Positions 8,713 to 16,948 are shown, counted from the stretch's first letter. The stretch is DNA of 64,000 bases from Claveliimonas sp034178805 (GCF_050314255.1 NZ_JBNPMZ010000013.1:1-64000); one strand, 5' to 3'. Notes: generated from the sequence alone by a model not told the origin. A program made the numbers and translations.

Positions 8713-10125
8713 ATGGGAGGATTTTTTGGGGTAGCATCCAAGACAGACTGTACACTTGAATTATTTTATGGAGTAGATTACCATTCTCATCTTGGAACCA
8801 GAAGAGGGGGTATGGCAACCCATGGGGAGGCTGGCTTTTCCAGAGCGATTCATAATATTGAAAATTCACCATTCAGAACGAAATTTGATAAAGATGTTAA
8901 CGAGATGAAAGGAAATCTGGGAATTGGATGTATTTCTGATTTTGAACCGCAGCCTTTACTGATTCAGTCTCATCTTGGCAGCTTTGCCATTACAACGGTA
9001 GGAAAGATTAACAATGAGGACGAGCTTTTAAAAGAAGTGTATGCCAATGGCAATACCCATTTTCAGGAGATGACCAACGGACGAATCAATGCAACAGAGC
9101 TGGTTGCATCTCTCATTTGTAAGAAAGATACAATTGTAGAGGGTATTCGATATGTGCAGGATATTATTGACGGTTCCATGACTCTTTTGCTTATGACGGA
9201 AGAGGGAATCTATGCGGCGAGAGACCGGTATGGAAGAACTCCACTGGTAATCGGAAGGAAGACAGATGCTTTTTGTGTTTCTTTCGAGAGCTTTGCCTAT
9301 ATTAATCTCGGATATGTAGATTATAAAGAATTAGGACCCGGAGAGATCGCTTTCGTTACACCGGAGGCTGTAGAAATTGTCAGCCCTGCACGGGAAGAGA
9401 TGAAGATATGCTCCTTCCTGTGGGTATATTACGGTTATCCGACTTCTTCTTATGAAGGAGTAAATGTAGAAGAGATGCGTTATAAATGTGGAAGTATGCT
9501 GGCAAAGCGTGATGCAGACACTGTTCACCCGGATGTAGTTGCAGGTGTTCCGGATTCCGGTATTGCGCATGCAATCGGATATGCCAATGAATCCGGCATT
9601 CCTTATGCAAGACCATTTATTAAGTATACGCCAACCTGGCCGCGTTCTTTTATGCCGACCAATCAGAGTCAGAGAAATCTGATTGCCCGTATGAAGCTGA
9701 TTCCGGTACAGGCACTGATTGAGAATAAGAAGCTGCTTCTTATTGATGATTCTATTGTTCGCGGAACACAGCTTCGTGAGACTACAGAATTCTTATATCA
9801 GAGTGGGGCAAAGGAAGTGCATGTACGTCCGGCATGCCCACCGCTCCTGTATGGATGTAAGTACCTGAACTTCTCACGTTCCAAATCAGAACTTGATCTG
9901 ATCACAAGAAGAGTGATCAAAGAACGGGAAGGAGACAACTGTCCGAAAGAAGTGCTGGAGGAGTATGCAAACCCATGCAGCTGTCGCTATGCGGAGATGA
10001 TTGAAGCCATCCGTAAACAACAGAATTTTACTACACTCAGATATCATCGCCTGGATGATCTCATTGAGTCTATTGGCATTGAGCCATGTAAAGTATGTAC
10101 ATACTGTTTTGATGGAAGAGAGTAA
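8713..10125 (+). CDS. PurF-like amidophosphoribosyltransferase paralogue lacking the catalytic Cys1
   Basis: This 470-residue protein has the two-domain layout of glutamine PRPP amidotransferase. The PRPP loop LLIDDSIVRGTQ is at about 342-353. The four cysteines that hold the [4Fe-4S] cluster in the Bacillus-type enzyme have counterparts at C233, C382 and the C-terminal C462/C465 pair (CTYC). However, the N-terminus is MGGFFGV where PurF has MCGI; the nucleophile Cys1 is Gly. The start is secure (AGGAG eight bases upstream, no other start nearby). It should therefore not hydrolyse glutamine by the known mechanism. It might use ammonia, or have a regulatory or different role. The true purF is presumably elsewhere. 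A small Hpt-domain gene follows 21 bases later. Confidence 0.85.
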   Translation: MGGFFGVASKTDCTLELFYGVDYHSHLGTRRGGMATHGEAGFSRAIHNIENSPFRTKFDKDVNEMKGNLGIGCISDFEPQPLLIQSHLGSFAITTVGKINNEDELLKEVYANGNTHFQEMTNGRINATELVASLICKKDTIVEGIRYVQDIIDGSMTLLLMTEEGIYAARDRYGRTPLVIGRKTDAFCVSFESFAYINLGYVDYKELGPGEIAFVTPEAVEIVSPAREEMKICSFLWVYYGYPTSSYEGVNVEEMRYKCGSMLAKRDADTVHPDVVAGVPDSGIAHAIGYANESGIPYARPFIKYTPTWPRSFMPTNQSQRNLIARMKLIPVQALIENKKLLLIDDSIVRGTQLRETTEFLYQSGAKEVHVRPACPPLLYGCKYLNFSRSKSELDLITRRVIKEREGDNCPKEVLEEYANPCSCRYAEMIEAIRKQQNFTTLRYHRLDDLIESIGIEPCKVCTYCFDGRE

Positions 10126-10146
10126 TTAGCGAAAGGATAAAAAGGA

Positions 10147-10506
10147 ATGGAAGTAAAAGATTTTTACGAGGCACTCGGTGCTGATTATAATGTTATTATT
10201 GGACGTCTTCGCAAGGATGACCGGATTAAAAAGTACCTTCTGCTTTTTTTGAAGGATGATAATTTTTCCCTGATGTGTCAGGCAGTAGAGACTATGGATT
10301 ATGAAAAGATATTTGCGACAGGACACACCCTGAAGGGTATGTCCATGAATCTGGAATTGACTCCCCTGGTTAATGCCGTGGTTGAATTGGTGGAATATGT
10401 AAGACCAGGTGTGAGGGATACCTATGATGATGAGAAAATAAAGGTAGATTTCCAGAAAATAGCGGACGCATATCAGAAAACAGTCAATCTGATTGAACAG
10501 TTATAG
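10147..10506 (+). CDS. Hpt (histidine phosphotransfer) domain protein
   Basis: This 119-residue protein is essentially a single Hpt four-helix bundle. The phospho-accepting histidine is H60 in ATGHTLKGMSMNLEL, which matches the HTLKGxxxNLG family motif. Such proteins relay phosphate between a hybrid histidine kinase and a response regulator; neither is encoded nearby. It starts 21 bases after the PurF-like gene and is probably co-transcribed with it. The link is unexplained. Confidence 0.85.
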   Translation: MEVKDFYEALGADYNVIIGRLRKDDRIKKYLLLFLKDDNFSLMCQAVETMDYEKIFATGHTLKGMSMNLELTPLVNAVVELVEYVRPGVRDTYDDEKIKVDFQKIADAYQKTVNLIEQL

Positions 10507-10603
10507 TTCTGAAGTATATTCTGTTGCAGTTTTGTTACACAGACTGTGTTATACTGATTAAAATGAATATCAGTAGTCAAACAGTAATTGAGGAGGTACA
10601 AAT

Positions 10604-11284
10604 ATGCAGTACGAAATTAAGGGTGAGACATTACCGGTTGTAATCTGCCGATTGGAAAATGGAGAAAAGATGATAACAGAAGGCGGAAGTATGGCGTGGA
10701 TGTCTCCAAATATGAAAATGGAGACGACAACAGGCGGCGGACTTGGGAAGGCGTTTGGACGGATGCTGGCAGGAGAAAAGATGTTTCAGAACATTTATAC
10801 AGCCCAGGGTGGAAACGGTCTGATTGCATTTGCATCCAGTTTCCCGGGTTCAATTGAAGCATTTGAGATTAAACCGGGGCATGATATGATTTTCCAGAAA
10901 TGTGCTTTTCTGGCAGGAGAGGAAGGCGTTCAGATTTCCATGTTCTTTAATAAAAAGTTTTCTTCCGGCCTGTTTGGCGGTGAAGGCTTTATTATGCAGA
11001 GATTCAGCGGACAGGGAACCGTTTTTGCAGAATTTGACGGTCATGTGGTAGAGTATGAACTGAAAGCCGGTCAGCAGATTGTCGTAGATACAGGACATCT
11101 TGCGGCTATGGATGCAACCTGTAAAATGGAGATTCAGAGTGTACCGGGTGTGAAGAATGCCCTGTTTGGGGGAGAGGGACTTTTCAATACCGTGATAAGC
11201 GGACCCGGAAGAGTATGGCTGCAGACGATGCCAATCAGTAATGTGGCGGCTGTAATCAGACCATATATACCAACCGGAAATTAG
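10604..11284 (+). CDS. AIM24 / TIGR00266 family protein
   Basis: This 226-residue, Gly-rich beta protein has no signal peptide. The pattern of repeated short glycine blocks (GGSMAWMSPNM, GGGLGKAFGRML, GGEGFIMQRFSGQGTV) is that of the TIGR00266/AIM24 family, which has a double-stranded beta-helix fold and no established bacterial function. An AGGAGG site sits eight bases before the start. An extended -10 (TGTTATACT, ending 10555) lies about 50 bases upstream. It appears monocistronic. Confidence 0.8.
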   Translation: MQYEIKGETLPVVICRLENGEKMITEGGSMAWMSPNMKMETTTGGGLGKAFGRMLAGEKMFQNIYTAQGGNGLIAFASSFPGSIEAFEIKPGHDMIFQKCAFLAGEEGVQISMFFNKKFSSGLFGGEGFIMQRFSGQGTVFAEFDGHVVEYELKAGQQIVVDTGHLAAMDATCKMEIQSVPGVKNALFGGEGLFNTVISGPGRVWLQTMPISNVAAVIRPYIPTGN

Positions 11285-11367
11285 AATCTGAACGATAAAA
11301 GCCAGTGATTTTCATGTCCTTATGTTACCCTGTTTTTGGGCCTTTTAAGCCTGTCGAAAAAGAAAAT

Positions 11368-11395
11368 TTGCATTTTTTGGAATATATGCTATAAT
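11368..11395 (+). promoter_or_regulatory. Predicted promoter of the Lys/Ala-rich small protein
   Basis: TTGCAT (11368-11373), 16-bp spacer, TATAAT (11390-11395). A near-identical arrangement (TTGCAT, 16 bp, TATAAT) serves the membrane protein gene at 12445. Confidence 0.6.
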
Positions 11396-11463
11396 AAACG
11401 GCGACGCAAAAAATGTTTTGACTACGAAAGAGGGATTAGGCTTAAAAAGTAGGAGGAATGAAT

Positions 11464-11844
11464 ATGGCTACAAAAACAGAAACTAAGACAAATAATACAG
11501 TTGCGGTGAATGCAGAGCCGGTGAATGTAATTGCAGAACCTGCAAAGAAGGCAGAGCCTGCAAAGAAAGCAGCAGCAACAAAGAAGACTGCAGCGAAGAA
11601 AACTACTACAGCAAAGAAGACTACAGCAAAAAAAGAGATGAAGGTAAATGCCGTTGTTCAGTATTACGGACAGCAGGTTGAGGAAAAGACTATTATTGCA
11701 AACGTAAAGAAAGCATGGACAAAATCTGCTTCAGGTAATAAGGTCGGAGATATCAAGACTGTAGAGTTGTACATAAAGCCGGAAGAGAATGCAGTTTACT
11801 ATGTTGTAAACGGAAAAGATTCCGGGGCAGTTGCATTGTTCTAA
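11464..11844 (+). CDS. Lys/Ala-rich small protein, DUF6465-like
   Basis: This 126-residue protein has a low-complexity N-terminal half of AEPAKKA, KKTAAKKTT and TAKKTTAKK repeats (about residues 20-60), like a histone H1 tail. A compact C-terminal domain of about 65 residues follows (VQYYGQQVEEKTI to the end). I associate this layout with DUF6465 proteins of Lachnospiraceae; the function is unknown. The basic tail suggests nucleic acid binding. I chose the ATG at 11464 because it is seven bases from AGGAGG; the ATG at 11458 is only one base away. It has its own promoter and terminator. Confidence 0.75.
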   Translation: MATKTETKTNNTVAVNAEPVNVIAEPAKKAEPAKKAAATKKTAAKKTTTAKKTTAKKEMKVNAVVQYYGQQVEEKTIIANVKKAWTKSASGNKVGDIKTVELYIKPEENAVYYVVNGKDSGAVALF

Positions 11845-11855
11845 AAAATAAGTTT

Positions 11856-11887
11856 GAGGATCCGGAAGTTCGGATCCTCTTTTTTTT
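11856..11887 (+). terminator. Intrinsic terminator
   Basis: A perfect 9-bp stem (11856-11864 with 11871-11879) with a 6-base loop is followed by eight T residues. It ends the DUF6465-like gene. Confidence 0.9.
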
Positions 11888-11992
11888 GACAATCTAAAAA
11901 ACTGTGTTTTTGAGATGAAAGTGTGATGTTAAAATGCATTTTGTTATAAAAAATTAAAAAATCAGAAAATAAAAAAATAATATAAAAATATA

Positions 11993-12345
11993 TTGACAAA
12001 TACAAACTTGGGTGATAATATATAGACATAGAAAAGAAGGAAAGAAATATAAATAAAAAACAAGAAAGGAAGGTACGGACCACCAAAAGCGTAGATTTTA
12101 TTTAACTCTTATTTTTGGAATTTTGAGGAAGGGAAAATCCGGAAAGCAAAGTAGCAGGAAACATATGAGAATATGAAGTACCGTGAAGTTCATGTGGGAA
12201 GGACGATTACCAGAAGAAAGGAAGAAGTATAAGAGGTACAAAAATTAGCCGGCAGGCGGAAAAGAAGAGGTAAAAAGAATGATTGATTCATCAAAGTAGA
12301 GATGAGTATCGGTTGAAATAATATTGATACTCATCTCTACTTGTT
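11993..12345 (+). ncRNA. Candidate non-coding transcript of about 320 nt
   Basis: The stretch from 11880 to 12444 has no convincing gene. It does have a good promoter (TTGACA 11993-11998, 17 bp, TAATAT 12016-12021). About 270 bases downstream is a perfect 15-bp hairpin (12296-12310 with 12326-12340) followed by a weak T-rich run. The transcript between them is strikingly purine-rich. It holds only tiny frames with plausible ribosome sites: one of 19 codons at 12173 and one of six codons (MIDSSK) at 12279. It could be a small RNA, a leader peptide locus, or a gene remnant. I do not recognise it as 6S, scRNA, tmRNA or a known riboswitch. Confidence 0.35.
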
Positions 12346-12377
12346 TTGATAATTGATTATTATATGTATTTGATTCT

Positions 12378-12405
12378 TTGCATATACAGGGTTTTCTGAT
12401 ATAAT
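12378..12405 (+). promoter_or_regulatory. Predicted promoter of the TMEM198-like gene
   Basis: TTGCAT (12378-12383), 16-bp spacer, and an extended -10 TGATATAAT ending at 12405. Confidence 0.6.
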
Positions 12406-12444
12406 AAGGTAAACGGTAGAATATTGAAACAAAGGAGAAAAGTT

Positions 12445-13146
12445 ATGGATGAATTAATGACTATAATGAATGAGCTGGCGAATGCCGATATTAGTCAGAT
12501 TCGGATTTCAGATGGACAGATGATGATTGCAGCTATTGTTTCTATTGTGATTGCGGCGGTTCTATGTTTTTTTGGTCTGAAGCTGAAACGAGTCCTGGCT
12601 GCTTTGACAGGGTTGACAATGGGTGCGATTATAGGAGCAGTTGCAGCAGTAATTGCAGGATTGTCAGGTATGGCTCTTGCAGGTGTGATTTTAGGCTGTG
12701 CAGTAGTGGCGGCAATCCTCATGGGAATATTCTATAAGATAGGCATTTTTTTCTGGAGTTTTTCTTCAGTGGTTTTTGTTGCAGGAAGTTTTCTGGATAT
12801 AAAGCAGATGCTTTTTGCGGTGATTTGTCTGGCGCTGGGATTGATTGCAGCAATTGTGACTATGTTTGTATTTGAACCATTTGTCATTATTATTTCTTCA
12901 TTAAGTGGTGCAATTTCAATTGGGGTTAATGCTGTGACTTTGCTGGGAATGGACGATAATCTGATCGTACGGCTTATTATTACTCTGATTTTGGCTGTGC
13001 TTGGCGTTGGGGTTCAGTTTATGATGCGATCAAGAGAGATAGGGAAGAAAGAAAAGGATTATGCGGATGAATTCCGTGCTACAACATCCATGGAGGCTGA
13101 GGTTGAACGTGCCAGACGACTTTTGGATGATGACGATGATGAATAA
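12445..13146 (+). CDS. Multi-pass membrane protein, DUF4203/TMEM198-like
   Basis: This protein of 233 residues has about seven hydrophobic spans rich in Ala/Gly/Ile between residues 25 and 195, then a charged cytoplasmic tail ending in RRLLDDDDDE. The glycine-zipper-like spans (GAIIGAVAAVIAGLSG) resemble the DUF4203/TMEM198 family, which has no defined bacterial role. I chose the ATG at 12445 because AAAGGAG lies seven bases upstream; an upstream in-frame start at 12424 has no site. Confidence 0.7.
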   Translation: MDELMTIMNELANADISQIRISDGQMMIAAIVSIVIAAVLCFFGLKLKRVLAALTGLTMGAIIGAVAAVIAGLSGMALAGVILGCAVVAAILMGIFYKIGIFFWSFSSVVFVAGSFLDIKQMLFAVICLALGLIAAIVTMFVFEPFVIIISSLSGAISIGVNAVTLLGMDDNLIVRLIITLILAVLGVGVQFMMRSREIGKKEKDYADEFRATTSMEAEVERARRLLDDDDDE

Positions 13147-13208
13147 GAGTCCGTTTTTCGGGACACCTCTTTTGCTATATTTAGACTATAGGAAAAGGGG
13201 TGTTTTTT

Positions 13209-13382
13209 ATGTTGAAAAAAATGTGTATAATCTGCTGTCTGGCTGTAGGATTGATTCTGATGTTTCTTGTATCTTTTGTATATGGATTTACAGAGACTAC
13301 ATTACCGGGAAGCATCTATATGTTATTGTGGTTACTGTGTCTGGGAATTGTGTATTATGCCTCCCGTGAGCTGGAGAGGTAG
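13209..13382 (+). CDS. Small two-span membrane protein, unknown
   Basis: A 57-residue protein made almost wholly of two hydrophobic helices (about residues 4-24 and 33-50) with a short charged end (SRELER). AAAAGGGG lies eight bases before the ATG. No family recognised. It follows the TMEM198-like gene by 62 bases and may be co-transcribed with it. Size, hydrophobicity and ribosome site support a real gene, but evidence is limited. Confidence 0.5.
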   Translation: MLKKMCIICCLAVGLILMFLVSFVYGFTETTLPGSIYMLLWLLCLGIVYYASRELER

Positions 13383-13405
13383 AAGAAGGGAGCTACTGAA
13401 GAAAA

Positions 13406-13480
13406 AACGGGTACACCGATATTCATTTCCTACCCGTCTCCTAAAGAGGCGGGAGTTATCTCTCATCAGGTATACCCGTT
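13406..13480 (+). terminator. Nested hairpin between convergent genes
   Basis: An outer 12-bp stem (13406-13417 with 13469-13480, one G-U pair) encloses an inner 8-bp stem (13433-13440 with 13446-13453). The segment ACGGGTA at 13408-13414 could also pair with TACCCGT at 13431-13437 instead of 13473-13479. It lies between the small membrane protein and the CapA-like gene on the other strand. A bidirectional terminator is likely, although no clear T run follows. Confidence 0.4.
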
Positions 13481-13490
13481 AACAGGCTCA

Positions 13491-14864
13491 TTATTGATTT
13501 TCCAGAATTGGCAGAGCATTTTGTACTTTTTGAACGCCTGCTCCGATAATTGCATTTGTGCGTTCCAGAGATTCTTTTGCATCTGCAGTAACATCCATTC
13601 CGGTGGTTTCCGGTAGTTTCTCCGGTTCATTTACCGGTAAAATATAATACTCAGGATCGTTGTTGGTAAAATAAGCTACCCAGGTCGGAGTGAAATCTGC
13701 TTTAGTTATAGAAATCTTGCCTTCGTCATCGCGTTGAATCGTGAGTTCAAGCATGACACCGTCTTCTGTGTGTCCATAAGCAAGCCCGTCCATATATTCT
13801 GTTCTTTGATTGGACAGAAGGTTTCCAATTGCATATGCACAAAGCATCTGGTGAGCTCCGTCAGAGCTTGTCAGAAGATCTACAGGCTGAATTACGTGGG
13901 GATGGCTGCCAATCAGTGCATCAACGCCCAGATCGCATAATTTCTGTGCCATGGTATCCTGTTCAGCAGATTCTGTGGTCTGATATTCGATTCCCCAATG
14001 CATATATACGATGGTAAATTCTACGTCTTCTTCTTTCATTTCGCTCAGTCCGGTTTCAATCTTCTCATAGAAAGAGTCCAGATCCTGAGAATTGAAGGAA
14101 TTGATCAGCTCAGAACTCTCATCGCTTACGGCAATACCATTGATTGTCTTCTGACCATTTACCCGTTCTGTCTCAAATACATAATTAAAAAATCCAACCT
14201 TGATGCCGTTGATTTCCTGAATCAGATAAGGTTTGTCTGCGGTGGTTTTCCTTAATCCTGTGTAAAGAAGGGAATTGGCTGTCATGACATCCATTGTGCG
14301 CTGAAGACCGTCATCAAAATTATCATAAATATGATTGTTGGCTAGCAGACACATATCTACTCCATTGTTGGAAAGTGTGGTGGCAACAGAGTCCGGTGAG
14401 CAGAACATGGGGTAACCACTATAATTTCCTTCCGTCAATGCTCCCTCAACAGTTGTAACCGTGAAATCAGCTGCCTCATAATCATCTTTAACATAAGTGA
14501 AAATGGAATTATAATCATAAGTTCCGTCAGATTTCAAATATTGGGAGGAGGTCAGAAAAGGCTTATGGACTATAATGTCACCGGCCGTTAATATGGTAGC
14601 AGTAGCTTCTTTTGCTTTTTCCGTTTCTTCTTTGTCTGTTTCATTCTTAACTGTTACGGAGGAAACCTCTTTTGTTTCTTTGTCCGCAGAATCTTTTTTT
14701 CCCTTGAATGCATGACTGATCAGTAGTGAAAGTACCAGAACAATAATGATTGCAAATCCGCCTATGATCAGACGTCTGTAAAGCAGAGCTCTGCGACGAC
14801 GGGAACGTTTTCTTTTTTTGATGTTCCGGCGCCTCTGCTGGTTTTGATGGTGTTGTGTACTCAT
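13491..14864 (-). CDS. CapA family (PGA_cap) metallophosphatase-like protein
   Basis: This 457-residue protein has an Arg/Lys-rich N-terminus (residues 10-32), one membrane anchor (about 33-52), a charged linker and an extracytoplasmic PGA_cap domain from about 95. The domain motifs are present: LTAGDIIVHKPFL, LLANNHIYDNFDDGL, MHWGIEYQ and IGSHPHVIQPVD, with Asp/Asn/His residues spaced as in metallophosphoesterases. The family is named for poly-gamma-glutamate capsule synthesis, but no capB/capC is nearby, so a general cell-envelope role is safer. AGGAG precedes the start. It has its own minus-strand promoter. Confidence 0.85.
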   Translation of the reverse strand: MSTQHHQNQQRRRNIKKRKRSRRRRALLYRRLIIGGFAIIIVLVLSLLISHAFKGKKDSADKETKEVSSVTVKNETDKEETEKAKEATATILTAGDIIVHKPFLTSSQYLKSDGTYDYNSIFTYVKDDYEAADFTVTTVEGALTEGNYSGYPMFCSPDSVATTLSNNGVDMCLLANNHIYDNFDDGLQRTMDVMTANSLLYTGLRKTTADKPYLIQEINGIKVGFFNYVFETERVNGQKTINGIAVSDESSELINSFNSQDLDSFYEKIETGLSEMKEEDVEFTIVYMHWGIEYQTTESAEQDTMAQKLCDLGVDALIGSHPHVIQPVDLLTSSDGAHQMLCAYAIGNLLSNQRTEYMDGLAYGHTEDGVMLELTIQRDDEGKISITKADFTPTWVAYFTNNDPEYYILPVNEPEKLPETTGMDVTADAKESLERTNAIIGAGVQKVQNALPILENQ

Positions 14865-14914
14865 ATGTATCTCCTGTTCTTTTGTAGTGAAAATAATTCG
14901 TATGTTATGATAAA

Positions 14915-14943
14915 ATATTACAGGTATATTTGGCTTGTGTCAA
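14915..14943 (-). promoter_or_regulatory. Predicted promoter of the CapA-like gene
   Basis: On the minus strand: TTGACA (14938-14943), 17-bp spacer, TAATAT (14915-14920). It lies in the 138-bp divergent gap shared with the ClC gene. Confidence 0.65.
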
Positions 14944-15002
14944 CTACCAGGATGGGTATATACTTATATACTGGATGAAAAGATAATGGGAGAAGGACAG
15001 TT

Positions 15003-16559
15003 ATGAAAAAAAGTATATCCAGCACATTGAGACGTGCTGAGAGATTTCAGGTTGTTTTAATTGGAGAAGGAATTCTTGTCGGAGGAATTGCAGGATTAGT
15101 GGTACTTCTTTACCGGATTTTTTTAGAGTATGCGGGGAAATGGCTTCAAATGATTCTGGACGTTGCAGGGGAGTCACCGGTTCGAATAGTGGGATGGTTT
15201 GTCATTCTGGCATTTCTTGCAGTGCTGGTGGCAAAATTAGTAGATTATGAGCCGTTGATATCAGGAAGTGGTATCCCTCAGCTGGAAGGAGAGATGACCG
15301 GTAAACTGGATCAGGTATGGTGGAAAGTTCTGCCGGCCAAATTTGCAGGTGGGTTTTTGTGTCTTCTTGGGGGTCTTTCTTTGGGAAGAGAAGGTCCGTC
15401 CATTCAACTGGGAGCTATGGTTGGAAAAGGTGTATCCAAGGGCTTAGACCGGGGGAAAACGGAAGAGAAATTTTTGCTTACCTGCGGAGCAAGTGCAGGG
15501 CTTTCGGCAGCTTTTCATGCACCGCTTGCAGGGGTTATGTTTTCTCTGGAGGAAGTACATAAGAATTTTTCCGTATCTGTACTGGTATCGGTCATGTCTG
15601 CATCTCTCACAGCAGATTTCCTGAGTTCGGCAGTACTGGGTGTGGATTCCGTGTTTCAGTTTGATATTGTCCGTGAACTTCCGCAGGAATATTATTGGTT
15701 GATTATTCTGCTGGGAATCGTTCTGGGAGTCCTGGGGGCCTTCTATAATTGGTTTACTTTGAAAATGCAGTCTCTTTACAATCATATGAAAGGAGCTTCA
15801 ACAACTGTGAAGCTGATGATACCGTTTTTCTGTGCCGGTGTACTGGGATTTGTTAAACCTGAGCTTTTGGGAAGTGGACATGCATTGATCGAATGGGTGA
15901 CGCATGAAGATGTAATGTTAAAGTCTCTGATTTTTATATTGGTGGCAAAATTTATTTTTTCCGGGATTTGCTTTGGATCCGGTGCTCCGGGAGGAATTTT
16001 CTTTCCGCTTCTGGTGCTGGGAGGATTTATCGGAGGCACATTCGGAACAGCGGGAGTTATGTATCTTGGACTGGATTCTATGTATGTGAATAACTTTGTT
16101 CTTCTTGCCATGGCGGGATATTTTACAGCTATTGTAAGGGCACCTCTTACCGGTATTATTTTGATTTTTGAAATGACCGGTTCGGTGGAACATATGATGT
16201 CATTGTCTCTGGTCTCAATTATTGCCTATATCGTTGCAACACTTTTACGATCCAAACCTATTTATGAAAGTCTTCTCGATCGTCTGTTGAAGAAAAGGGG
16301 AGTACCCGTGTCGGAAGAGTCCGGACAGAAGGTTTTATCTTCTTTTGTGATCATGCATGGATCAACAGCTGCAGGAAAACGGATCAGTGAGGTGGAATGG
16401 CCGGAACACTGTCTTCTAATAGCGGTCAAAAGGGGTGAGGAAGAGATTATTCCCCGTGGACGCACGTTGCTTCTGCCCAGTGACACAATTATTGCTGTGG
16501 TAGATGAGAGAGATAATGCAGTTGTACATGATGCGATGGAAGAATTATGCCGAATGTAA
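15003..16559 (+). CDS. ClC family chloride/proton exchanger with C-terminal RCK_C domain
   Basis: This 518-residue membrane protein carries the ClC selectivity motifs GSGIPQLEG (about residue 86), GREGPSIQ (about 123) and GSGAPGGIFFP (about 325). The gating Glu in GREGP and the internal Glu pair (FSLEEVHKNF, about 180) are both present, which in this family marks H+-coupled exchange and not a pure channel. About ten membrane helices end near residue 425. The remaining 90 residues form a TrkA-C/RCK_C domain (GSTAAGKRISEVEWP, then LLLPSDTIIAVV), a ligand-sensing module also seen on other transporters. It is monocistronic and divergent from the CapA-like gene. Confidence 0.92.
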   Translation: MKKSISSTLRRAERFQVVLIGEGILVGGIAGLVVLLYRIFLEYAGKWLQMILDVAGESPVRIVGWFVILAFLAVLVAKLVDYEPLISGSGIPQLEGEMTGKLDQVWWKVLPAKFAGGFLCLLGGLSLGREGPSIQLGAMVGKGVSKGLDRGKTEEKFLLTCGASAGLSAAFHAPLAGVMFSLEEVHKNFSVSVLVSVMSASLTADFLSSAVLGVDSVFQFDIVRELPQEYYWLIILLGIVLGVLGAFYNWFTLKMQSLYNHMKGASTTVKLMIPFFCAGVLGFVKPELLGSGHALIEWVTHEDVMLKSLIFILVAKFIFSGICFGSGAPGGIFFPLLVLGGFIGGTFGTAGVMYLGLDSMYVNNFVLLAMAGYFTAIVRAPLTGIILIFEMTGSVEHMMSLSLVSIIAYIVATLLRSKPIYESLLDRLLKKRGVPVSEESGQKVLSSFVIMHGSTAAGKRISEVEWPEHCLLIAVKRGEEEIIPRGRTLLLPSDTIIAVVDERDNAVVHDAMEELCRM

Positions 16560-16604
16560 ATCCTGGAAATATGAAAATAAAAATGAATTTTTTATAATTA
16601 AATC

Positions 16605-16633
16605 TTGCAATATTGGAAAACCTGTGTTAGTAT
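16605..16633 (+). promoter_or_regulatory. Predicted promoter of the aspS2-gatCAB operon
   Basis: TTGCAA (16605-16610), 17-bp spacer, TAGTAT (16628-16633). Transcription would begin about 20 bases before the T-box leader. Confidence 0.55.
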
Positions 16634-16654
16634 AAAAACCAAATTTTAGTAAAT

Positions 16655-16908
16655 TAAAGCGATGAACAAGACTCTAATCCCTGGAACTTGACAGGAATAA
16701 GATGTCACCGACTGAGAGCATCTTTTGAGGAATGGGAGATATGGGAACACTTGGGAGCAGACTGATTGAAACAGCAGTAGGTCAGTACGTGGGTGCGCGT
16801 TAAGCATATGAGAGAGGAATCCTTTTTCAGGATTCAAGGCGGGTGGTACCGCGGATTCAGATGATATCCGTCCCGGAATACGTAGTTACGTGTTCCGGGG
16901 CGTTTTTT
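16655..16908 (+). promoter_or_regulatory. T-box riboswitch, probably sensing tRNA-Asn
   Basis: The leader contains the T-box core GGGTGGTACCGCG at 16841-16853, which pairs with an uncharged tRNA acceptor end. It is followed by a terminator with a 13-bp stem (16872-16884 with 16887-16899, one G-T pair) and a T run. Stem I fills about 16655-16790. Gene context predicts an Asn specifier. The best candidate I see is AAC at 16746-16748, followed by A as expected, within GGGAACACTTGGG. This overlaps a GAA (Glu) triplet. The specifier assignment is tentative because I did not fold stem I rigorously. Low charged tRNA-Asn should switch on the downstream operon. Confidence 0.9.
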
Positions 16909-16948
16909 ATTGCTGAAGATCTCCGGACACGAAGGAAGGAGTACAGAC

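Noticed and set aside
11540..11640. Short direct repeats resembling a CRISPR or minisatellite
   Set aside because: These are AAGAAGACT/GCAAAGAAG codon repeats that encode the Lys/Ala/Thr-rich tail of a real gene; there are no spacers of fixed length.
11993..12345. 6S RNA, SRP RNA or tmRNA
   Set aside because: No long imperfect rod with central bubble, no SRP Alu/S-domain core, and no tRNA-like ends or tag frame.
13061..13369. Plus-strand frame of 102 codons overlapping the end of the TMEM198-like gene
   Set aside because: It is an out-of-frame shadow; the better supported frame is the small membrane protein beginning at 13209.
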